The position numbers and the translations under genes were made by a program. The notes under the pieces are model-generated. The model worked only from the letters and a program-made list of their open reading frames with translations, was not told the origin of the DNA and made no database searches. From Oscillospiraceae bacterium (GTDB lineage: Bacteria > Bacillota > Clostridia > Oscillospirales > Ruminococcaceae): DNA of 11,253 nucleotides. The DNA is taken from NCBI GenBank assembly GCA_017394565.1, contig JAFPXW010000262.1, forward strand, positions 1 through 11,253, in the 5' to 3' direction. Shown here piece by piece: positions 7,226 to 11,253 of the stretch (the stretch's first letter is position 1; every line of letters starts with the position of its first letter).

Positions 7226-7881
7226 GGGGTATACCCTCCTTGATTGGTATTAGCATACGGCGAACCCTTGGGATATTTCGCCTTCTTGATATAAAACTCC
7301 AATTTCAGCCGGACTTTCTCGTGATCCTGCACGAGTGCCGCACGTTTCCGGACGAGAAGCTGCGTTTCAAAGCCGTCTGCTTCCGTCAGGATCATGTACT
7401 GATCCCTGAGCGTGCCGGAGATCGCATTGTAATGATCGCCGAACCGCCATGTGGCAATATCCGCATAGCGCAGCAGCAGCCGTTCATGCGGCGCATAGAG
7501 ATAGTCTTTCAGGAAATAGAACGTCCCGTACTGCAATTCTGCCGTGGAAAGCTCGCTCTCCAGCGCCCAGAAATCATGTTCCGGAATGGCAGCCAGACGT
7601 TCCGCGCGCTTGCGGTATTCCTGCCGGACATGCGCAGACTGCATCACCCAGAGGATCACCAGCACCAGCCCCAACAGAAACGCAACGACGATCATTGCCG
7701 CGAGCCGCGGCAGCTCGATGCGATCCCCGAAATGCCGGAACAGAGCGATCACGCCCATCGAAACGGCGATGATCCCCAATGGGAAACCGAATTCCACCAG
7801 CCAGACATCGCGTTTTCTCGGCATCAGTCTGCGGAACAGCGGACAGCCCAGCAGATCTTCATTGAGTATGACCTTGATCAT
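7222..7881 (-). CDS. Unrecognised two-helix membrane protein encoded between pheS and pheT
   Basis: I do not recognise this family. The 219-aa product has a basic N-terminal segment (FRRLMPRKRD), two predicted membrane helices (about 31-48 and 60-80), then a ~140-residue hydrophilic domain that is probably cytoplasmic. That domain shows alternating strand-like segments (FYFLKDYLYAPHERLLLRYADIATWRF, split by turns; DQYMILTEADGFETQLLV) and a Lys/Arg-rich end. The pattern of a strand-rich sensor-like domain behind two helices recalls PH-like or YcxB-like membrane proteins, but I see no decisive motif. It starts 22 nt after the pheS stop with only a weak ribosome site (GGGAAAT), and its last codons hold the strong pheT ribosome site, with a 4-nt overlap. 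pheS and pheT are usually adjacent, so an insertion that keeps tight spacing is notable. Confidence 0.7.
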   Translation of the reverse strand: MIKVILNEDLLGCPLFRRLMPRKRDVWLVEFGFPLGIIAVSMGVIALFRHFGDRIELPRLAAMIVVAFLLGLVLVILWVMQSAHVRQEYRKRAERLAAIPEHDFWALESELSTAELQYGTFYFLKDYLYAPHERLLLRYADIATWRFGDHYNAISGTLRDQYMILTEADGFETQLLVRKRAALVQDHEKVRLKLEFYIKKAKYPKGSPYANTNQGGYTP

Positions 7882-7903
7882 ATTTCCCGAAAAAAAGCCG
7901 GAC

Positions 7904-8926
7904 TTACTTGAACTGTTCGAGGAATCTGGTGTCGTTCTCGAACAGCAGACGCATATCGGAGATGTTGTATCTTCTCATGACGATACGCTCCAGTCCCAGA
8001 CCGAACGCAAAACCGGAATAAACAGAGCTGTCGATACCGGAATTCTCCAGCACCCACGGATGCACCATACCTGCACCCAGCAGCTCGATGTAGCCCTCGT
8101 TCTTGCACATACGGCAGCCCTTGCCCATGCACTGGAAGCACATCACATCGACCTCAGCGGACGGCTCGGTGAACGGGAAGTGGTGCGGACGCAGACGGAT
8201 CTTGCAGTCATCGCCGTACAGACGCTGCATCAGGAGTTCGAGTGTACCCTTGAGGTCAGCCATGGTGATACCCTTGTCGATGACCAGGCCCTCGATCTGA
8301 TGGAACAGCGGAGAATGTGTCGCATCCACGGCATCGCTGCGGTATACACGTCCCAGAGAGATCACGCGGATCGGCGGCTTCTGGGTTTCCATGACATGGA
8401 CCTGCACGGAGGATGTCTGGGTTCTCAGCAGGATGTTGTCGGTAATATAGAAGGTATCCTGTGTATCACGCGCCGGATGGTTGGGCGGCAGATTCAGTGC
8501 CTCGAAGTTATAGTAATCGTACTCGACCTCCGGACCGTCAGCCACGGAGAAGCCCATGCCGAGGAAGATCTCCTTGACCTCGTTCTCGACGATCTGCAGC
8601 GGATGCAGGCTGCCGGTCTTGGGTGCCTTGCCGGGCATGGTGATGTCGAGCGTTTCTGCTGCGATCTTGGCGTTCTGAGCCGTGCTCTGGAGTGCCTTGG
8701 TCTTGTCTGCGAGCATGGTTTCGAGCTGGCTTCTCACCTGATTGGCGAGCTGTCCCATGGCCGGGCGCTCCTCTGCGGAGAGCTTGCCCATCTGCTTGAG
8801 AATACCGGTCAGTTCGCCCTTCTTGCCGAGGAGACCTACACGCAGCTCCTCAAGTGCCTTGAGGTCAGCGACAGACGAGATCGCCTCGCGAGCGCGTTCC
8901 TCGATGTTTTTCAGTTGTTCCTTCAT
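7904..8926 (-). CDS. pheS: Phenylalanyl-tRNA synthetase alpha subunit
   Basis: This is a full-length PheS (340 aa), the catalytic chain of phenylalanyl-tRNA synthetase, a class II enzyme that activates Phe and loads it on tRNA-Phe in the cytoplasm. An N-terminal coiled-coil tRNA-binding arm (about 1-90) precedes the class II core. The core contains the HPLQIVENEV motif 1 region (108-117), NHPARDTQDTFY (149-160), motif 2 GRVYRSDAVDATHSPLFHQ (192-210) and motif 3 GFAFGLGLERIVMRRY (305-320). A four-Cys cluster (C263, C266, C271, C274) matches the zinc-ribbon-like insertion seen in many bacterial PheS. The start is supported by GAGGTGA 4 nt upstream of the ATG. Expression should be controlled by the T-box at 9098-9356, and the gene heads a four-gene operon. 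Confidence 0.97.
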   Translation of the reverse strand: MKEQLKNIEERAREAISSVADLKALEELRVGLLGKKGELTGILKQMGKLSAEERPAMGQLANQVRSQLETMLADKTKALQSTAQNAKIAAETLDITMPGKAPKTGSLHPLQIVENEVKEIFLGMGFSVADGPEVEYDYYNFEALNLPPNHPARDTQDTFYITDNILLRTQTSSVQVHVMETQKPPIRVISLGRVYRSDAVDATHSPLFHQIEGLVIDKGITMADLKGTLELLMQRLYGDDCKIRLRPHHFPFTEPSAEVDVMCFQCMGKGCRMCKNEGYIELLGAGMVHPWVLENSGIDSSVYSGFAFGLGLERIVMRRYNISDMRLLFENDTRFLEQFK

Positions 8927-8940
8927 ACTTTCACCTCAAA

Positions 8941-9101
8941 TTTTAGTTGGTGCGCGTTGCGCGTATTGAATCAGTGCGTAGTGCATAGTGCGTAATGCGT
9001 AGTTTCGGTGTCCGCTTTGCGGACGTTTTTTATATTTATATAATGATCGCGCAGCGATCTCCATTGACTACGAACTACGCACCACGCACTACGAACTAAA
9101 A
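8941..9101. repeat. Inverted-repeat element of GTGCGTA-like heptamers in the pheS leader
   Basis: The 161-bp stretch begins TTTTAGTT (8941-8948) and ends AACTAAAA (9094-9101), an exact terminal inverted repeat. Inside are two arrays of four 7-bp units: on the plus strand GTGCGTA, GTGCATA, GTGCGTA, ATGCGTA (8974-9001), and on the minus strand GTTCGTA, GTGCGTG, GTGCGTA, GTTCGTA (9096-9069). Two more units (TGCGCGT twice) lie at 8951-8964. The arrays are inverted and can pair as a long stem enclosing two small hairpins: GTCCGC/GCGGAC (9010-9024, followed on the plus strand by TTTTTT) and GATCGC/GCGATC (9045-9059). No protein is encoded. It looks like a MITE or a repetitive palindrome that landed next to the T-box terminator U tract. 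Confidence 0.7.
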
Positions 9102-9136
9102 AAAGCGCCCTCATCCAATCAGGACAAGACGCGCTT
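9098..9136 (-). terminator. T-box-controlled intrinsic terminator of the pheS operon
   Basis: In the leader RNA, AAGCGC then CUUGUCC pair with GGAUGAG then GCGCUU around a UGAUU loop and one small internal loop (about 13 pairs), followed by seven U. The UUGUCC segment is shared with the antiterminator, so only one of the two structures can form. Confidence 0.85.
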
Positions 9137-9356
9137 GCTTTACCACCCATTGGAGGGGAGCTATCACTCCCTTTGTCCTTAATGCGGACACCACATCGCC
9201 GCTTACAACGCAAACAGTCCGCAGGGGACTTCGCTTCGGCAGCGCCACTCGTGAGTGAACTTCACCATTCCGGTCAAACAGCGCACTTTCAGCAGGCGTG
9301 CGCCTCTCTGGGGGATGACGTGGAAATGACTACTCTCTCAGTCAACGTGTTATCTG
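9098..9356 (-). promoter_or_regulatory. T-box riboswitch (tRNA-Phe sensing) upstream of pheS
   Basis: The leader RNA shows the T-box parts in order. Stem I has an AGUA S-turn segment (9334-9331), the AGAGAG bulge motif (9309-9304), a distal stem GCGCAC/GUGCGC (9303-9298 and 9286-9281) enclosing a UGCUGAAA T-loop, and on the 3' side a UUC triplet followed by A (9259-9256), a fitting Phe specifier. A stem III hairpin GGGAG/CUCCC follows. The T-box bulge GGGUGGUAAAGC (from 9148) offers UGGU to pair with the ACCA end of tRNA-Phe. AGGACAA (9179-9173) pairs perfectly with UUGUCCU (9127-9121) as the antiterminator base, competing with the terminator. Known T-boxes read through when uncharged cognate tRNA binds, so the operon should rise on Phe starvation. 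The codon assignment rests on position and on the downstream gene. Confidence 0.93.
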
Positions 9357-9362
9357 TTTTCT

Positions 9363-9391
9363 ATTATAACGCAAACTTCCGGAAAAAGCAA
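9363..9391 (-). promoter_or_regulatory. Sigma-A-type promoter of the pheS operon
   Basis: Minus-strand TTGCTT (9386-9391), a 17-bp spacer and a perfect TATAAT (9363-9368) place the transcription start near 9356, just before the T-box stem I. Confidence 0.85.
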
Positions 9392-9402
9392 GAGGGCGGC
9401 GC

Positions 9403-9446
9403 AAAAAAATCCCCGAAATTCCAGACGGGATTTCGGGGGGATTTTT
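9403..9446 (-). terminator. Strong, probably bidirectional terminator
   Basis: CCCCGAAAT (9411-9419) and ATTTCGGGG (9430-9438) form a 9-bp stem with a 10-nt loop. The minus strand continues with seven T (9409-9403) and the plus strand with five T (9442-9446). It ends the membrane-protein transcript just before the pheS promoter. The stretch 9447-9574 between it and that gene holds no gene that I can support. Confidence 0.85.
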
Positions 9447-9574
9447 GTAAAAAGTAGCCAATAGACTTCCTCAAAAACGGGAGAAGTGCCGGATTCCGCA
9501 GGATAGTTTGTGACTGCCAAAGTGACTCGACTGCAGAAATACGGTACTTCGCAAGTTTCGAGGTGGTCTGATAT

Positions 9575-10069
9575 TTACGGCTCGTCCGGCGCCTGGGGTG
9601 GTCGGCCCTCGCCGTGCGGCGGCATTTCGATGCCCTTCATCGCGAGCTTCATGAAATACGGTGTCACCAGAAAGATCAGCAGATACGCCACAACCAGACT
9701 GGTAATCATGCTTCTGAGCAGCATCGGCACATACGGCGGTGCCTGTCCGTGGCGGCTTGCGGTGAACCATGCCAGCGTGACCATCAGGAATGTGATGACC
9801 GGTGTGTAGATGAGATCCGACATCAGGGATTCCACGGCGCGTGCGGAGAGCGTGCCTTCCTGCAAGCCGAATTTCCGGTCAACCGCCAGATTGACCTTGC
9901 GCATCGGCAGGATCAGTCCGATCACGACGCTGACGATCAGGCTGACGAGAAAGCTGGAAAGAAAGCCCATCAGCGTGAAGTGCCCCGATGTGATATTCCC
10001 CGTCAGCGACAGCATCAAGCTAATGGATACGCCCATCAGGATGCCCATGCGGATTCCGATTTTTTTCAT
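9575..10069 (-). CDS. Small four-helix membrane protein, DUF2798-like duplicated architecture
   Basis: The 164-aa product is very hydrophobic, with four predicted helices (about 7-25, 35-56, 85-105, 117-138) and a Pro/Gly-rich charged tail (PPHGEGRPPQAPDEP) that is probably cytoplasmic. The helices form two pairs. The second pair ends LLRSMITSLVVAYLLIFLVTPYFMKLAM, split by a turn, and resembles the short DUF2798 membrane family; the first pair ends in the comparable FLSSFLVSLIVSVVIGLILPM. A tandem DUF2798-like protein is my reading, with no known biochemical function. I chose the start at 10069 and not the longer frame from 10132: GGAGGGG sits 5 nt before this ATG, while the longer frame would begin inside the -35 box of a consensus promoter. 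It is a single-gene unit ending at the terminator at 9403-9446. Confidence 0.75.
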   Translation of the reverse strand: MKKIGIRMGILMGVSISLMLSLTGNITSGHFTLMGFLSSFLVSLIVSVVIGLILPMRKVNLAVDRKFGLQEGTLSARAVESLMSDLIYTPVITFLMVTLAWFTASRHGQAPPYVPMLLRSMITSLVVAYLLIFLVTPYFMKLAMKGIEMPPHGEGRPPQAPDEP

Positions 10070-10103
10070 AATTACCCCTCCTGTATTGTGGATTCTTTTG
10101 TAT

Positions 10104-10132
10104 AGTATAACACATTTCGAGAGGTTTGTCAA
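10104..10132 (-). promoter_or_regulatory. Sigma-A-type promoter of the small membrane-protein gene
   Basis: A perfect TTGACA (10127-10132) is followed by a 17-bp spacer and TATACT (10104-10109). Transcription would start near 10097, giving a leader of ~28 nt that fixes the start codon at 10069. Confidence 0.85.
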
Positions 10133-10160
10133 CTGGGGGATTTGTATGATTTTTCATAAC

Positions 10161-10262
10161 CATAAACGAAAGTAACCGCCCAGCTCCGGAAAAGTGAGGG
10201 CGGTTACTTCGTAACTTGTTTAAAACTTAGGGAGCAAGCCGTCAATCGGTGTGCTCTTGTTA
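10161..10262 (-). ncRNA. Putative ~100-nt small RNA, possibly orphan type I antitoxin-like
   Basis: A consensus promoter fires into a ~100-nt unit with no plausible reading frame. The unit opens with a hairpin (GAGCA.CCG/CGG.TGCTC, about 10253-10229). It ends in a long stem, GTAACCGCCC/GGGCGGTTAC extended by CGAA pairs (10165-10213), followed on the minus strand by a T-rich TTTCGTTT. The layout and the GTAACCGCCC stem resemble RatA-like antitoxin RNAs that converge on small holin-like toxin genes in Firmicutes. The matching toxin would be on the plus strand, and only a short KRK-stop-like end just before the stem (10147-10176) could be its remnant. The identity is inference; the promoter and hairpins are directly visible. 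Confidence 0.5.
10165..10213 (-). terminator. Terminator hairpin of the small RNA unit, also downstream of thrB
   Basis: AAGTAACCGCCC (10170-10181) and GGGCGGTTACTT (10198-10209) are perfect 12-bp arms with a 16-nt loop. The stem extends by ACGAA/TTCGT after a one-base bulge. The minus-strand tail is T-rich but interrupted (TTTCGTTT). Confidence 0.65.
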
Positions 10263-10267
10263 TTTAT

Positions 10268-10296
10268 GGTATAGCACAGTTTCTTCCGGATGTCAA
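10268..10296 (-). promoter_or_regulatory. Strong promoter inside the thrB downstream gap
   Basis: A perfect TTGACA (10291-10296), a 17-bp spacer and TATACC (10268-10273) lie just after the thrB stop and point away from it. The nearest protein start is ~200 bp on and has its own promoter, so this one most likely serves the ~100-nt RNA unit. Confidence 0.75.
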
Positions 10297-10328
10297 GCTG
10301 TTCCGGATAAATTTTTACAACGGCGAAG

Positions 10329-11216
10329 TCATATCAACACCGCACCTGCATTGTCGATCTTCAGGTCGTGTACCTGCCAGCCGGTCAGTCCGGCGTTGTC
10401 GAGGGAAAAACGCATTTTCCCCGCGAAATAGGTATTATCCTCGTCCGCGATCGCCATGACGGTGGGGCCTGCGCCGGAAATATACGCCGCATACGCACCG
10501 TGCGCATACGCAATGTCGAATACTTCCCTTGCATGAGGGATCAGCGCCATGCGGTAGGGCTGGTGGAGTTTGTCATGCACTGCCGTGCGCAGATTCTCGA
10601 ACTTTCCGGTCAGGAGCGATGCCGAAAACAGCGCGGCACGCGACAGATTGTAGACTGCATCCTTATGCGTCACCTGCGAGGGCAGGCAGGCTCTCGCTTT
10701 CTCCGTTTTCAGCTCGAAATCCGGGATCATCGCCACAAAGCGCAGTTTCGTGAAGACTTCCTGCTTCACCCAGTGGACACGTCTGCCGTCAAATACCGCG
10801 GTCACGATGCCGCCGAGGAGGGCAGGTGCGGTATTGTCGGGATGCCCCTCGATCTGTGCCGCCAGATCGACCAGATCATCTGCGCCCAGCGGATTGCCCA
10901 GCAGGTGATTCGCACCGACCAGACCAGCCACGATGCAGGCCGAGCTTGATCCCAGGCCTCGTGTCATGGGGATGCGGTTCGTCTGAACGAGTTTCAGACC
11001 GGTCAGCTTCCTGCCGCAGACCTCATAGAGATCCTTGGCGGAAATGTAGATGAGATTGCTTTCGTCCATGGGGACGGGTGTGCCGTCTGCGGAGGAAATG
11101 TCGATGCGGTCGCTTTCCTCCATCTCCACATCGTTATAATATTGCAGCGCCAGTCCGAGGGCATCAAAGCCGGCACCGAGATTTGCGGACGTGGCAGGAA
11201 CTTGCAGCTTGATCAT
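10329..11216 (-). CDS. thrB: Homoserine kinase
   Basis: This 295-aa GHMP-family kinase phosphorylates L-homoserine with ATP to O-phosphohomoserine, the last step before threonine synthase. Motif 1 is PATSANLGAGFDALGLAL (7-24). The ATP-binding motif 2 is PMTRGLGSSSACIVAGL (83-99). EGHPDNTAPALLGG (123-136) and NLSRAALF (190-197) follow, and motif 3 is ISGAGPTVMAI (246-256). Length and motif order match ThrB and are less like mevalonate or other GHMP kinases. ATG is the only sensible start. The ribosome site AAAGGAG lies about 13 nt upstream, rather far, which may lower initiation. Threonine-pathway neighbours (hom, thrC) would be expected upstream, outside the window. The gene looks complete and is followed by the small RNA unit. 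Confidence 0.95.
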   Translation of the reverse strand: MIKLQVPATSANLGAGFDALGLALQYYNDVEMEESDRIDISSADGTPVPMDESNLIYISAKDLYEVCGRKLTGLKLVQTNRIPMTRGLGSSSACIVAGLVGANHLLGNPLGADDLVDLAAQIEGHPDNTAPALLGGIVTAVFDGRRVHWVKQEVFTKLRFVAMIPDFELKTEKARACLPSQVTHKDAVYNLSRAALFSASLLTGKFENLRTAVHDKLHQPYRMALIPHAREVFDIAYAHGAYAAYISGAGPTVMAIADEDNTYFAGKMRFSLDNAGLTGWQVHDLKIDNAGAVLI

Positions 11217-11253
11217 AATTACAAGAACGCTCCTTTCGTGCTTTTCATCTTTA

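Noticed and set aside
7544..8995. A 483-codon plus-strand frame opposite pheS and the 219-aa gene
   Set aside because: It spans two minus-strand genes and their junction; pheS motifs are unmistakable on the other strand.
8974..9096. Possible CRISPR array from the repeated GTGCGTA units
   Set aside because: The units are 7 bp, directly adjacent with no spacers, and inverted between the two arrays.
8971..9213. An 80-codon minus-strand frame
   Set aside because: It is made of the T-box terminator region and the heptamer element, giving a repetitive peptide; it is not a gene.
9447..9574. Possible small gene or structured RNA between the membrane-protein gene and its terminator
   Set aside because: No start with a ribosome site, no strong hairpin and no promoter are visible; treated as 3' untranslated sequence.
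10147..10176. Short plus-strand frame ending in KRK as a complete toxin gene
   Set aside because: Only nine codons from the ATG, with no hydrophobic segment and no ribosome site; at most a remnant of a toxin end.

Overview
The window reads as ordinary chromosome from a fairly GC-rich member of the Clostridia, most like Ruminococcus and relatives in the Oscillospiraceae. The evidence is a tRNA-responsive T-box leader in front of pheS, good Shine-Dalgarno (SD) sites, near-consensus sigma-A-type promoters, a Gram-positive style lipoprotein and several palindromic intergenic repeats. The genus is inference. All eight supported protein genes lie on the minus strand, so transcription runs from high to low coordinates.

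Right end (about 11.2 to 9.4 kb): thrB (homoserine kinase); then a compact unit with its own promoter and terminator hairpin that looks like a ~100-nt small RNA, possibly an orphan type I antitoxin; then a four-helix membrane protein with its own promoter, ending in a strong terminator.

Centre (9.4 to 3.8 kb): a promoter and a complete Phe-type T-box (AGAGAG/T-loop stem I, a candidate UUC specifier, a T-box bulge with UGGU, and mutually exclusive antiterminator and terminator). This drives pheS, a 219-aa membrane protein, pheT and a 332-aa membrane protein, packed with gaps of 22 and 16 nt and one ATGA overlap. Two unknown membrane proteins therefore appear to share tRNA-Phe-dependent control with phenylalanyl-tRNA synthetase. 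A 161-bp inverted-repeat element built of GTGCGTA-like heptamers sits between the T-box terminator and pheS.

Left end (3.7 to 0 kb): a secreted lipoprotein with a ComEC-like metallo-beta-lactamase fold; a cluster of palindromes including a ~159-bp imperfect inverted-repeat element; and a two-gene operon of an unrecognised 316-aa protein and a divergent PP2C phosphatase with a C-terminal winged-helix-like domain. The last 183 bases hold no gene.

I see no CRISPR array, tRNA, rRNA, transposase or phage gene. The least explained parts are the membrane proteins inside the pheST operon, the ~100-nt RNA unit, the two inverted-repeat elements and the PP2C plus unknown-partner operon.
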